64,000 nucleotides of DNA from Legionella rowbothamii (lineage in GTDB: Bacteria; Pseudomonadota; Gammaproteobacteria; Legionellales; Legionellaceae). The stretch spans positions 1-64,000 of the forward strand of contig NZ_CAAAIM010000009.1 in the NCBI RefSeq assembly GCF_900639985.1. The letters are read 5' to 3'. Below are positions 1-8,382 of the stretch, piece after piece (the stretch's first letter is position 1; each line of letters begins with the position of its first letter). The translations under genes and the position numbers were made by a program. The notes under the pieces are model-generated. The model was not told where the DNA came from, made no database searches, and worked only from the letters and a program-made list of their open reading frames with translations.

Positions 1-133
1 AAACCAGATAATTAACTTGCCCTGATATTTTATCGAGGACAACCTCGTTAATATCGCCAATATCTTCTCCAGAAGTATTCTGAACTTTGACACCAGTTAT
101 TTCACTGGCTTTGACTACATTACGATTTTCCAT
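1..133 (-). CDS. PRC-barrel domain protein, C-terminus outside the window
   Basis: Reading leftward from an ATG at 133 gives an open frame that runs off the window edge after about 44 codons. A GGAGG Shine-Dalgarno sits just upstream at about 141-145. The visible part contains a VKASEITGVKV stretch followed by GEDIGDINEVVLD, the usual opening of a PRC-barrel domain (small beta-barrel proteins linked to stress or RNA/photosystem assembly). It heads a run of small stress-type genes on the same strand. The family call rests on this motif alone. Confidence 0.7.
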   Translation of the reverse strand, partial: MENRNVVKASEITGVKVQNTSGEDIGDINEVVLDKISGQVNYLV

Positions 134-164
134 TTTTAATCCTCCATGATGGCATCCATTGGGG

Positions 165-404
165 TTAGTCTTTTGCTTCGCATGTTATTTTGGTGCAATC
201 TCGGCAGTTTTTAGCAGCAAAATCAAAACTGGATGCGGCTGAATTATGGCTTTTTTCCATTTGTTCATCGGCAGCCTTATCCGAGGCGACATCACTGCTA
301 CTTGCGTTGGTGGTGCATACCCAATTTGTGGTCATATCTGTGGTTGACGCTGCAAAGACGGTGGAAGTACCGAGTACAAGCAAGACCATTAGTAATTTTT
401 TCAT
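165..404 (-). CDS. small secreted protein of unknown function
   Basis: A 79-residue product with a clear Sec signal peptide: MKK, a hydrophobic core to about residue 17, then VFA-A. The mature part is short, polar, rich in Ser, Ala and Asp, and carries four Cys, two of them in CRDCTKITC near the C-terminus, so disulfides in the periplasm are likely. The start is supported by AAGGAG upstream on the minus strand. I do not recognise the family. It sits between a PRC-barrel gene and a CsbD-like gene, in a cluster that looks stress related. Confidence 0.65.
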   Translation of the reverse strand: MKKLLMVLLVLGTSTVFAASTTDMTTNWVCTTNASSSDVASDKAADEQMEKSHNSAASSFDFAAKNCRDCTKITCEAKD

Positions 405-427
405 TTATTGCTCCTTAATAAGTAGAA

Positions 428-622
428 TTATTTGTCCTGAAAATCTTTAACTACTTTCTCTACTTCCTCTTTGGTGTAGCCATAATGTTTTTGTAATTTC
501 CCATAGAGCTCTTGATGATTTCCTTCAATTTCTTTGTAATCATCATCTGTAAGCTTACCCCAGGCTTGTTTCATTTTGCCTTTTACCTCTTCCCACTTTC
601 CTTGAAAGATGTCCTTGTTCAT
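428..622 (-). CDS. CsbD-like stress protein
   Basis: A 64-residue protein starting MNKDIFQGKWEEVKGKMKQ, with WGKLTDDD and the repeated GxW/GKL pattern typical of the CsbD family (small, highly charged general-stress proteins of unknown biochemical role). I chose the ATG at 622 because AAGGAG lies 8-14 nt upstream. A longer in-frame start at 667 has no ribosome binding site and adds unrelated residues. The length fits the family (about 60-70 residues). Confidence 0.88.
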   Translation of the reverse strand: MNKDIFQGKWEEVKGKMKQAWGKLTDDDYKEIEGNHQELYGKLQKHYGYTKEEVEKVVKDFQDK

Positions 623-690
623 AATAAATACTCCTTTGGGTTTGTGAGACAAATAAGTTTCGTGCATAGCAAATAGTACTGCTCATATAT

Positions 691-771
691 TTAGAATATG
701 CGCGCAAATAACCACACAAGAATGAGAATGCTAATCGGGACACCTAATAACCAGGCAATGACATATTTCAT
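691..771 (-). CDS. 26-residue membrane peptide
   Basis: ATG at 771 follows a strong GGAGG with normal spacing. The product starts MKYVIAWLLGVPISIL and ends VWLFARIF, so it is one transmembrane segment with almost nothing outside the membrane. It lies 69 nt upstream of the CsbD-like gene on the same strand and may be cotranscribed with it. The strong Shine-Dalgarno and purely hydrophobic composition suggest a real microprotein. Function unknown. Confidence 0.6.
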   Translation of the reverse strand: MKYVIAWLLGVPISILILVWLFARIF

Positions 772-1192
772 GACTTCCTCCATGAGCATCATAAAATGTA
801 AGTATAGGGCAAATTTTTTACTTTTTGTGAAAATGAAACAAAAATGATTTTAATAGTGAGTATCTATTGTAACGATGAACGATGAATTATTTAATTTTTT
901 ATTTTCTACTTACAGTAGCCATACGCTGTTATTCATCTTTCTTATCGATCAGATCTTCAATCAGGTGAACGTTGTTAATGGAGGAATCAGGGTAGGTGCC
1001 TTAAAAGATTTAATAGGAAAATATAATCAATGATTCCTTCGCAACAAATAGGCCGATCTTTTTGGTAAGTTTACATTCGAATCAGGGTTAATACTTATCT
1101 TATTGGGTGTTAATTTGACAAATCGTTTAAGCCTATTATCCTTAAAAGGATGAGTTGAAATATGAAACGTTTATTCTTTTAGGAGAACAATA
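772..1192. other. intergenic stretch, no gene
   Basis: Divergent intergenic region between the 26-residue peptide gene (minus strand) and the DUF883-like gene (plus strand), so both promoters should be here. An open frame around 876-1033 would give a plausible 52-residue peptide only if one T were added to a T run near 900. As written it is broken. I see no other feature. Confidence 0.5.
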
Positions 1193-1495
1193 ATGAATGA
1201 TATATACGATAAGGGAGAAGAAATAAAGAATAAAGTGAACGACTTATACAGTAACACTAAAGAAAAGTTATCTGATGCGTATGAAGGCACAAAAGAAAGA
1301 ACAGAAAAAATAGTCGATGATATAGGAAATAAAGCCTCGGATTTATATGAATCAGGAAAAGAAGGAATGCATTGCGCCGAGGAATCTCTAGAAGAATGCG
1401 TTCAGAGTATGGCTCGCTGTGTCAGAAAACAACCTCTTACTTCTATACTTATCGCCGCAGGAGTAGGGTATTTGTTTGCAAAATTTGTTAAATAG
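1193..1495 (+). CDS. DUF883/ElaB-YqjD-like membrane-anchored protein
   Basis: A 100-residue protein with a long polar, probably helical body (repeated KEKLSDAYEGTKE-like segments, residues 1-75) and one C-terminal hydrophobic segment (ILIAAGVGYLFAKF). This is the architecture of DUF883 proteins such as ElaB/YqjD, which bind ribosomes at the inner membrane in stationary phase in E. coli. AGGAG precedes the start. The C-terminal RKQPL before the membrane segment matches the family. It fits the stress theme of the neighbouring genes. Confidence 0.8.
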   Translation: MNDIYDKGEEIKNKVNDLYSNTKEKLSDAYEGTKERTEKIVDDIGNKASDLYESGKEGMHCAEESLEECVQSMARCVRKQPLTSILIAAGVGYLFAKFVK

Positions 1496-1895
1496 GCACT
1501 GAGCGCTCAGTATAAATAAAAATAAAGAGCGTTTAATTTTCTCAAATTTGATAATGACTTTGTCTTGATTTTGTTGTTAACGTAGCAAGTTATCAAAATA
1601 TATCTCTGATTTATGTGATGAATTAATAGAGGGAAACGCACTTTTTATCTGAGTAAGAAGGTTCCTTACACGGTGACTTCGCGTCGCTTACCGCCAGTGG
1701 AGCTTTAATGCGCCATTGGCACATCGTGTTATCGCTTAACTCTATAAACAAAAATCGCTCCGATCTATCTCGGTAGCAATCATTCACTTGGTGATAACTT
1801 CATACCGCTGGTTTTGTAAACCATTTTATCAAGAAAGCCCTTTATACCGGATATATCCTATACTTAAACTAGAACTAGTTATATTGGAATTAATT
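1496..1895. other. intergenic stretch with a short palindrome
   Basis: The perfect 14-nt palindrome ACTGAGCGCTCAGT at 1498-1511 lies three bases after the DUF883-like stop and may end its transcript, though no T run follows. The stretch 1675-1715 contains GC-rich paired segments with some resemblance to the window's two-hairpin repeat, but too degenerate to call. Nothing else is evident. Confidence 0.4.
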
Positions 1896-2042
1896 ATGAA
1901 AAAGCATCCTTTTCAAAAAGGTATTGAAAAATCTAATGAAGAATTAATAGATACTAGTTTGGGAGGTTATCGTAACTCAAAAGAAAAAAGTATTCCTAAT
2001 AAGGGAAAAAAAGAAAAAAAACCTAGCTCTGCTGCTAAATGA
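1896..2042 (+). CDS. small lysine-rich hypothetical protein
   Basis: A 48-residue frame starting MKKHPFQKGIEKSNEEL and ending KKEKKPSSAAK. It is strongly basic in its second half. I prefer this ATG over the in-frame upstream start at 1788, whose extra residues look like translated spacer. The ribosome binding site is weak (TTGGAA). No family recognised. Composition suggests a nucleic-acid-binding or intrinsically disordered peptide, but that is inference only. Confidence 0.4.
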   Translation: MKKHPFQKGIEKSNEELIDTSLGGYRNSKEKSIPNKGKKEKKPSSAAK

Positions 2043-2418
2043 AATTAGCAACCCACCTACTTCCTATGTTGGAGTTATATTAAATTTACAATTAGATGTT
2101 ATAGCTCCTTTCGTGATTTTTTCAGCTGCCGTTTCTTTAAAGAATCATAACCAACCTGAAACTAAGAGTAATGGTATCTTTGGGCTTCCGATAAATAAAG
2201 TACAGTTTAGCTCAAAGTTAAATTAATGATGCTTTAAGTTCCTATTTTGGAAAATAGATCTTTCCTAATTGGAAAGTTAATAAATTTGAACTAATTTTTA
2301 TTTTAAAATCAGTTAGGTTAAAAAACTTTGGCGTGTTTGAGTATATTTAGCGAATGTTTTCATTAGATAAACAAACTGGTACTATTATGATCAATTACTC
2401 ATTGTATTAAGGTGCTAC
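2043..2418. other. intergenic region with possible coding relic and a 37-bp repeat
   Basis: On the plus strand one frame stays open from about 2035 to a TAA at 2224-2226 with protein-like composition but no ATG. It could be a gene relic. Positions 2237-2277 carry a segment repeated in inverted orientation near 28533-28573 (see the repeat entries). The rest is AT-rich and unremarkable. Confidence 0.4.
2237..2277 (-). repeat. 37-bp dispersed repeat, copy 1
   Basis: The reverse complement of this segment matches 28533-28573 with about two mismatches over some 37 bases. The common core AGGAAAGATCTATTTTCC contains short self-complementary arms. Both copies are intergenic. Copy 2 lies just before an IS6-type inverted repeat. 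Origin unknown: an insertion-sequence end or a shared regulatory site are both possible. Confidence 0.6.
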
Positions 2419-3351
2419 ATGCCAAAGCAAATTCACTATCTTTATAGAACGAAATCCGTATTTGATTTATGTAATCAAGACAATATAGTTGAACTATATC
2501 AAATGATTTCTACTGAAAATTTTCTGGCAAATATTCAATTATCGGAAGATGGAGAAGTACGATTATTGAATGAATGTACATTAGATCAGATTAGAATATT
2601 TAAAAGGGCATTAATAAAAGAAATAGAAAAGAAAAATTTAAATCCTTTCTTTAAGATCTATGTTCTTAACATATTTGAATTACATGAACTTAAATGTGCA
2701 ATAGAAGACAAAACTCATTTATCGGACTCTTATCCCAAAGAGAAACAAAAAATGCTTGAGAAATTAGATAAAGCAGTGGCTGAGCTTAAAATTCTAAACA
2801 GCAGTAACGAACCAGGTATTCAAGAACTTGAAAAAAAATGCAGAGAATTAAACGCTGAGAGAAATAAATATGAAACACTCCAAATTGTCGTGCTTCTACT
2901 TACGCTGTTAGCGCTTGTTCCCTTGGGATTTATGTCATCAATTGCTTCTTTACTAGCAGGCCCTGCAATATTAGGGGTTGTCTTATTAGAAGTAAAATTG
3001 TTTCAACCAGGAAATCATTCCTACACTGATAAACTAGAGGAATTATATGCTGAACGTCACTCCTTAAAAGAACCTATTTATAATTTAGAGAGGGATATCA
3101 AATCAAATAGAAGAGCTATAGCTTTATTTGATTCACTACTATGTGAAGCCGATAAGCAAGTACAAAAATTAAAAGAACAACAAATCAAATTAGAAAAGAG
3201 GATAGCTAATTTTAACATCGAGCAATTGGCCCCCTTTAATTTAGAGAGCATGTTATCTAAAAAAAGCATGTTTAAAGCAGAGGACACCACAGTATCTTTC
3301 GAAAATGTTCCTGAGGAAGAAAAGTCATTGGATCAGCCTAAGATTGTGTAA
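2419..3351 (+). CDS. coiled-coil protein with two membrane segments, candidate effector
   Basis: 310 residues. Residues 100-150 and about 200-275 are charged, Leu/Lys/Glu-rich and predicted coiled coil. Between them lie two adjacent hydrophobic segments (about 155-171 and 173-192) separated by a short turn, giving a hairpin anchor with both coils on the same side. The C-terminus is acidic (FENVPEEEKSLDQP), resembling the E-block seen near the end of many Dot/Icm substrates. That architecture is common among Legionella effectors that insert in host membranes. I do not recognise a specific family. The next gene starts 69 bases downstream on the same strand. Confidence 0.6.
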   Translation: MPKQIHYLYRTKSVFDLCNQDNIVELYQMISTENFLANIQLSEDGEVRLLNECTLDQIRIFKRALIKEIEKKNLNPFFKIYVLNIFELHELKCAIEDKTHLSDSYPKEKQKMLEKLDKAVAELKILNSSNEPGIQELEKKCRELNAERNKYETLQIVVLLLTLLALVPLGFMSSIASLLAGPAILGVVLLEVKLFQPGNHSYTDKLEELYAERHSLKEPIYNLERDIKSNRRAIALFDSLLCEADKQVQKLKEQQIKLEKRIANFNIEQLAPFNLESMLSKKSMFKAEDTTVSFENVPEEEKSLDQPKIV

Positions 3352-3420
3352 AGAATCTCAGCTTATATTTTGCGTTGTTTTCTCACCAGAGCTAATTATT
3401 TTAATTTTAGAGGTGTTCCA

Positions 3421-5151
3421 ATGGGTGTAAGAATATTAAGAACATATATTTACTGCACAGCAGCTACTAATGACCAAACTCGATTAGTAACATCAAATAG
3501 CGGACTTCCAGTTCCTTATAATAGCGAAGTAGTCGTTGAGTTTCCTAAGGATATGAGTGATGCGGAGATTGAACTTTATTTGGAACAATTAAATAAAGGA
3601 ACGTCTGACTTTCTTAATCCAGAATTTAAAAGATATGTTATCGTGTGTGGAGAAAGAATTCCTGTCGAGTTGTATCAGTCATATCAGCACGCTCCTATGC
3701 AAGATAAACCATTTAGTTTAAAAGTTCAGCAATGGTTAGACGGACAAATTTCCCAAAGGGGAGAAGAAGTTGTGCCAATTATTAGTAGTACAATTAGTAC
3801 TGCCTCTGCGACAACCACTACTTCTAGTAGTCTCAATTCTACTGAAATAGATGAGCGTTTAAGTTCGTTGATTAGGAGTTCTCAAGCAGCAATTTCTAGC
3901 ACATTAATGAACACAACTATTTCTAATGGCCATAGTCCCGAGCGAATAGAGGAGATTTTAAGTTCGTTGATTAAGAGTTCTCAAGCAGCAATTTCTAGCA
4001 CATTAATGAACACAACTATTTCTAGTGACCACAGTCCCGAGCGAATAGAGGAGATTTTAAGTTCGTTGAGTAGGATTTATCAAGAGGAGATTTCTAGCGC
4101 ATTTACTATGGGAGATGATTCATATCACACCACCATGTCCGAGGCGCACGAAAATCAATCTGGGATAGTGGCTGATAATGAAAAATTACCATCACTTGAT
4201 AAAGAAACCCAAGACGAACTAGACGTTGAGAGTGAATTCCGGCCTGATCAAGAGGAAGAGTCAACCGAAATGACACGGTTTGGGGCAAAAGCAAAACGCT
4301 TAGTGGGATTAGACATTGCGGAAGAGCCCTCTAATCCAATGATAATTAATCAGCTAAGAAATGTCAGGCAGAAATGGTTTAAAGAGGAAGTAGCCCGAAT
4401 TGTTGAGAATCATCGATCAAATATACTTAGCTCAGACGGAGAATATGCGATAGATTTTGATACGATGCAAGAAGAGGTTGAAGAAAGAACACCCGGATTA
4501 TATAAAGCGGTGCATAAGGCGAAGAAAAAAAGAGCTTTCCCGGTTTCGATGGTTGATTTAGACCGAGAGGATGCCCGAACCACCGAACAATATTCCAAAG
4601 ATTGTAAGAGTTTAGCGAGTCAAATTTGCCAAAGAGCCTTAAAAGAACTTCAACAAGAAGCTGACGCTGACAAGATAGTAGTATTATTCTCTCGTGGAGA
4701 AAAAGGACAGCCTAGTGAGAAAGTGATTAAGCCAAGGGCTAATTACGCCGTTGGTGTTGGCAGTTCCATAGAAGGCAAGTATGACTTAGAGGTCAGACGA
4801 TGGCATCAAAAGCGCGATTATTTTTTCCGGCCTACGCCTGATTATAATCAAAAGCAACCAACGGGAAGAAAAGCTATCCTTGATGATGCGACTCAATCAA
4901 CTTCAGTTCAAGGAGCAGAGGAAAGGCCGGCTAAACGCAGAAAGCTTTATCTTAAAAATCAGCGCCCGAGATTCAGCTTTGATGTTGACCTCTACCTCGA
5001 TGGGAAGCAGGAGCAGTTCTCCTCTCAGCAGATTGCGGAAATATGGGGACACAAAAAATTCTTAGGAAAACCTGATTCTTTTCACCTCACAAGATTGAAA
5101 TCCCTCGTTGAGGAAACCAATGAGGAAAAAGAGTTTGTTTTTAGACCCTAG
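3421..5151 (+). CDS. repeat-containing hypothetical protein, candidate effector
   Basis: 576 residues if translation starts at the ATG at 3421, which has AGAGGT upstream. A TTG-started frame from 3370 has no such site. Residues about 140-240 hold a Ser/Thr-rich stretch and three 33-residue repeats with the core ERIEEILSSL...SSQAAISS. A central acidic part is followed by a basic C-terminal half with a PAKRRKLYLK stretch that could be a nuclear localisation signal. The end (SLVEETNEEKEFVF) is acidic like a Dot/Icm signal. No enzymatic motif seen. It may form an operon with the coiled-coil gene upstream. Confidence 0.55.
   Translation: MGVRILRTYIYCTAATNDQTRLVTSNSGLPVPYNSEVVVEFPKDMSDAEIELYLEQLNKGTSDFLNPEFKRYVIVCGERIPVELYQSYQHAPMQDKPFSLKVQQWLDGQISQRGEEVVPIISSTISTASATTTTSSSLNSTEIDERLSSLIRSSQAAISSTLMNTTISNGHSPERIEEILSSLIKSSQAAISSTLMNTTISSDHSPERIEEILSSLSRIYQEEISSAFTMGDDSYHTTMSEAHENQSGIVADNEKLPSLDKETQDELDVESEFRPDQEEESTEMTRFGAKAKRLVGLDIAEEPSNPMIINQLRNVRQKWFKEEVARIVENHRSNILSSDGEYAIDFDTMQEEVEERTPGLYKAVHKAKKKRAFPVSMVDLDREDARTTEQYSKDCKSLASQICQRALKELQQEADADKIVVLFSRGEKGQPSEKVIKPRANYAVGVGSSIEGKYDLEVRRWHQKRDYFFRPTPDYNQKQPTGRKAILDDATQSTSVQGAEERPAKRRKLYLKNQRPRFSFDVDLYLDGKQEQFSSQQIAEIWGHKKFLGKPDSFHLTRLKSLVEETNEEKEFVFRP
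3844..4110 (+). repeat. 99-bp tandem repeat inside a coding region
   Basis: The segment TTAAGTTCGTTG begins at 3859, 3958 and 4057, an exact 99-bp period (33 codons). Units 1 and 2 are nearly identical. Unit 3 diverges in its second half. In frame, so unit number could change without breaking the protein. Confidence 0.85.
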
Positions 5152-5156
5152 CTTTT

Positions 5157-5180
5157 TGAAGCTGGGCTTTGCTCAGCTTC
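5157..5180 (+). terminator. hairpin after the repeat-containing gene
   Basis: GAAGCTGGGC-TTT-GCTCAGCTTC forms a 10-bp stem (one G-U pair) starting six bases after the stop codon at 5149-5151. No long T run follows, so it may be a weak or processed 3' end. Confidence 0.55.
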
Positions 5181-5930
5181 ATTTAATTGAGTGTCGGCTG
5201 GGAATCTGACAAAAAGGAACCATTTTTGTTCTAATTTTTTTCAGAAAAATTGAGTTTGAAGGTGCTTAGACAAACCTTGAGATTTAAGGCTCCGTTGCAA
5301 AAAAGATTCCGTGCTGGAAAAGGGGTATACGGGTGTTGTAGGAAGTTTCGTACTTTCCTGCAAAGAACCCCTCTAAGGATTACCCATTAACAAGTTTCAC
5401 TTGTACTGGGAAATTTACTCTTTTCCATGGGGAATGGAAGTTGGCCGAAATGGAGTTTTCACAAAAAAACACAGTAATTTTTTGATTGTCTTGGGGAAGG
5501 GGATTAGTGTTCCGAGGAGACAGACCACATCCTTGTGGCAGTGCATCGTCCTTGATGCGTTCAAATAATCCTTATTAAGACATCCGCTGTCATTCCTCGT
5601 ACTGAGTTAATCATAGCCAAGAATTGTATTGAGTTAAACTCATAATAGCGCATAATCATGTAAGAGATTTCTTAATTTGCACATCATGGGTTCTTAGGGC
5701 CTTCTCTAATTTTTTTAAGAAATGGGAAAAGTCTTTTCTTTGATTTTTTTGAGATTCGTGTCATTAGCAGGCAACATCACGAGTTGTTCTTTTATGGCCG
5801 TCAGTAATAATTTTTCTTGAAGGTTATAGGAAAGTAAGGATCGCTGATTGGAAAAATAAAGTTTCTTCTCTGAAGGAACTTGAAAAGTTAGTTTGGGGAT
5901 TTTGATTTTACAAAAAATCTTGAGGTTATA
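5181..5930. other. decayed intergenic DNA with a solo IS6-type end
   Basis: Contains the IS6-type terminal sequence at 5288-5310. No convincing gene on either strand. Short open stretches, for example on the minus strand around 5750-5830, are protein-like but broken by stops. The base pattern fits old insertion debris. Confidence 0.5.
5288..5310 (+). repeat. solo IS6-family terminal inverted repeat
   Basis: GGCTCCGTTGCAAAAAAGATT closely resembles the IS6/IS26-type terminus GGCNCTGTTGCAAA. The same extended end, inverted, is at 37732-37753. No transposase frame follows here, so it is a remnant. Confidence 0.65.
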
Positions 5931-6217
5931 GGAAATTCAAAAGAAAAAAGGAATTATTTTCTACAGTATAAACCAGGTCTTGGCGTTGGCTGTTTTGCAC
6001 GAGCTGGGCAACTGATTGAGCAGGTGGCGGTTTACCAGGAATAAATTACTTAAGACTTTTAGCATGGTGAATACTATGTGCTCCAGTTCTCATCTTGAGC
6101 AGAAGCTTTTTCAGGGTAAGATGCATACTGATAAAAGGTTATATTACAATGCATTAGTGTAACACGGGACTCGACAGGTCGCCGACTCCGCTGGCCTATG
6201 CGCCAACGGCGCCTTGA
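5930..6217 (-). mobile_element. IS91-like element remnant ending in palindromic repeat copy A
   Basis: Compared with the better-preserved remnant at about 20440-21357, this stretch matches in blocks: 5935-5990, then GGGCAACTGATTGAGCAG and following bases (transposase coding part), then from the CATCTTGAGCAGAAGC block to the end repeat. The bulk of the transposase is deleted. Orientation is the same as in the second remnant, with the transposase reading leftward and the palindromic end on the right. Confidence 0.65.
6151..6217 (+). repeat. two-hairpin palindromic repeat, copy A
   Basis: Shares the pattern AGTGTAACACG...CGACAGGTCGCCGAC...GGC...GCGCCAACGGCGCCTTGA with four other copies in the window. 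The last part, GGCGCC flanked by GCGCC-AAC-GGCGC, is a perfect hairpin. A second GC-rich pair precedes it. Here it is the right end of an IS91-like remnant. Confidence 0.8.
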
Positions 6218-6229
6218 TTTGCTATGTTC

Positions 6230-6555
6230 TGTTTTAAGTGAGCTGAGCAATTCTTTGAATAGTTGATTTTGCAGTCCTGCCGTAAAACAGTCGCACTAAT
6301 AGAAATATATTTAGCCTCTCAAATTCATCCATACCATAGATACCTGAATCAAACGCGTCCAATCCTCCTAGGGCAAGGATTTGCTCCGAGGAGACAAGGG
6401 CAGAAATTTTTTTCACTTCAGACTGATATTATGACGCCCCAAAAGAGTGAAACGTAGTTTTCCGGCATTTGATATAACCCGATACTTACATAAAATGAGA
6501 GATGTTTTCTTCCTTAAGAAAGCAGGCCTCTAACCAACGAAGTGAGAATCCTTGA
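6230..6555 (-). pseudogene. partial, decayed copy of the downstream ankyrin/protease gene
   Basis: Reading leftward, this segment matches the 5' part of the gene at 6562-8286 in three blocks: the start-proximal block with CCTTGACA, the block around the MPEEYAS-type codons, and the ISALASSEKIFALGGLD-type block (here ISALVSSEQILALGGLD). The blocks are in the right order but internal pieces are deleted and frames are broken. It is a truncated tandem duplication. Confidence 0.75.
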
Positions 6556-6561
6556 CAAAAA

Positions 6562-8286
6562 TTACAGCCCAGGACTTGTCTGACTACTCGACTCGCCATC
6601 TACTTTAAGAGACTTATTGGCTTCCTTTTCTACTGAGCTTTGGCGTTTGCGTTTCATTAGAGAAGAATGTTGCTCTTCGAAAAAGCAGAAACTGTTTTGC
6701 TGAATTAATAAATTTTGATTGGCCCTCTTATCTTGTTCATGCTTAATAAGCTTAGCAATTTCATCATTTCCTTTAATCTGTGCAATATCTCCAGCCGTGA
6801 CTTTTATATCATTGGGATCCGATTGCGTTTGGATAAAATTAACCGCTCTGGAAGTCGCCTCATTTCCCACCAATTGAGCAAAATCGTATAAGTCATCAAT
6901 TGAATCCAGGCAAGATATATCAAGATTAATATCGCCGGCGTTTATTAATTGTTGAACTGCTTCGATATTGTCTAATATTACTGCCAGAAATAGTGGTGTT
7001 GCATCTTCATGCATTAAATTGACATTAGCGCCGGAGTGTATCAAATAAGCAAGAACCTCTATTTGTTTTTTTTCGACGGCAACAAAAATTGGCGGAGAGA
7101 TATCTTCACTGAACGCCAAATCCAGATCCGCTCCACCCTCTACTAAAGCTTTTACTGCCTCAAAATGCCCATAGTATGTTGCAACATAGAGGGGGGTTTG
7201 TTGCTCATAAAATGCATTAAGATTAGCCTCATAAGAGGAAAGTTTTTTGATAACCTGGTCGTGATTATAGACTGCTGCAATAAAAACGGCTGTTGCTCCA
7301 TTTTCATTCGCCTCCTTTAAATCTACTCCAAGTGAGCCCAATACATCAATAACGTTCGCATGACCATTTTTCGCTGCGAGATAGTGCATCGTCAATCCAT
7401 CACTGTTTTTTGTACTCAGAGAACTGTTGGTATAAAGTTGGGTAATCAGTGCGGCATCACCCTTTATTGCCGCAAGTTCAGCTAAATAAATTGCTTTTTC
7501 AGGCTCAGGAATGGCTCTTGATTTACTATGTTCTTCTTTAAGTAAACCTAATGATGTTTTGAGTGATTGATTTTTCTCTTCTTGCAGGCCTACTGTAAAA
7601 ACAGTTGCGCTAATCGCAATAGGTATAGAGCCAGAAACGATAGCAAAATCTTCGTGGATTCTACGAATTAATTCTGATGTTGAACCCGCAGGAAAAATTT
7701 GCGAAGGGTATGTATTGATGTCCATAAATTTCCATCCATACCCTGGGGTGTATGTGAGGGCATTGGTGTGATTTGCGGTGGATAGAGCCAGTCCTATAGT
7801 ATCTTCCGAGGACAAATCACACCTCTTGATCAGCTGTTCTAATGAATCCAAATATTTTTTAAATTCATCCTGGTAATAAATGTCTGAAACAATTTCGTCT
7901 AATCCCCCGAGAGCGAAGATTTTTTCTGAAGAGGCAAGGGCAGAAATACGTTTCACTTCTGGCTGATGATATACCTCCCCAAAAAGTGAGGCGTACTCTT
8001 CGGGCATTTGATATAACCCAAGGCTTACGTAAAATGCGGGGATCTCAAGTAATTGCATATCTTTTGGAGTCCGTTCTTTTATCGGCTTTACTTGAGCTTT
8101 ATTAATTGCCGCAGCAATGGTATCCAGTTCATTGACTATCTTGCTAATTCGAGCATCAAAGATATTTTCTTCCTTAAGAAAGCAGGCTTCTAGCCAGCGA
8201 AGAGAGAATCCTTGACAGCTACCAATGGGGCTGACTTTATAACCTAGTTCTTGTTGCAATGTTTCGATTGCCTTATGGATATCCAT
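6562..8286 (-). CDS. papain-like (C58/YopT-type) plus ankyrin repeat protein, candidate Dot/Icm effector
   Basis: 574 residues in two parts. The N-terminal part (1-230) carries GSCQGFSLRWL with Cys24, then ANHTNALTY with His173, then WKFMDIN with Asp189. This order, spacing and context are those of C58-family cysteine proteases such as YopT. That is inference from motifs. Residues about 250-510 contain five to seven ankyrin repeats (GHANVIDVLGSLGVD, GHFEAVKALVEGGAD and similar). The C-terminal tail is polar with LMKRKRQSS, a possible nuclear localisation signal. Ankyrin effectors are common in Legionella; this one may cleave or bind a host protein. It lies between direct copies A and B of the palindromic repeat, next to a broken partial copy of itself. 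Confidence 0.72.
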   Translation of the reverse strand: MDIHKAIETLQQELGYKVSPIGSCQGFSLRWLEACFLKEENIFDARISKIVNELDTIAAAINKAQVKPIKERTPKDMQLLEIPAFYVSLGLYQMPEEYASLFGEVYHQPEVKRISALASSEKIFALGGLDEIVSDIYYQDEFKKYLDSLEQLIKRCDLSSEDTIGLALSTANHTNALTYTPGYGWKFMDINTYPSQIFPAGSTSELIRRIHEDFAIVSGSIPIAISATVFTVGLQEEKNQSLKTSLGLLKEEHSKSRAIPEPEKAIYLAELAAIKGDAALITQLYTNSSLSTKNSDGLTMHYLAAKNGHANVIDVLGSLGVDLKEANENGATAVFIAAVYNHDQVIKKLSSYEANLNAFYEQQTPLYVATYYGHFEAVKALVEGGADLDLAFSEDISPPIFVAVEKKQIEVLAYLIHSGANVNLMHEDATPLFLAVILDNIEAVQQLINAGDINLDISCLDSIDDLYDFAQLVGNEATSRAVNFIQTQSDPNDIKVTAGDIAQIKGNDEIAKLIKHEQDKRANQNLLIQQNSFCFFEEQHSSLMKRKRQSSVEKEANKSLKVDGESSSQTSPGL

Positions 8287-8382
8287 CGTATTCCCAGAAT
8301 TTGTAAAAGGAAAATAATAACGGTTTATTATTAAGGTTCACTTAAGAAAAGAAAAATAATTATATAAAACATACTCTGTGAA

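Noticed and set aside
876..1033. Possible 52-residue gene after adding one T to the run near 900
   Set aside because: As written, the frame breaks after about 30 codons and no ribosome binding site is present. It could be a relic but cannot be supported.
1675..1720. Sixth copy of the two-hairpin repeat
   Set aside because: GC-rich pairs and GCGCCATTGGC are present, but the order and spacing of the core do not match the other five copies.
2035..2226. Open frame after the small basic protein
   Set aside because: Protein-like but with no start codon or ribosome binding site. Mentioned only as a possible relic.
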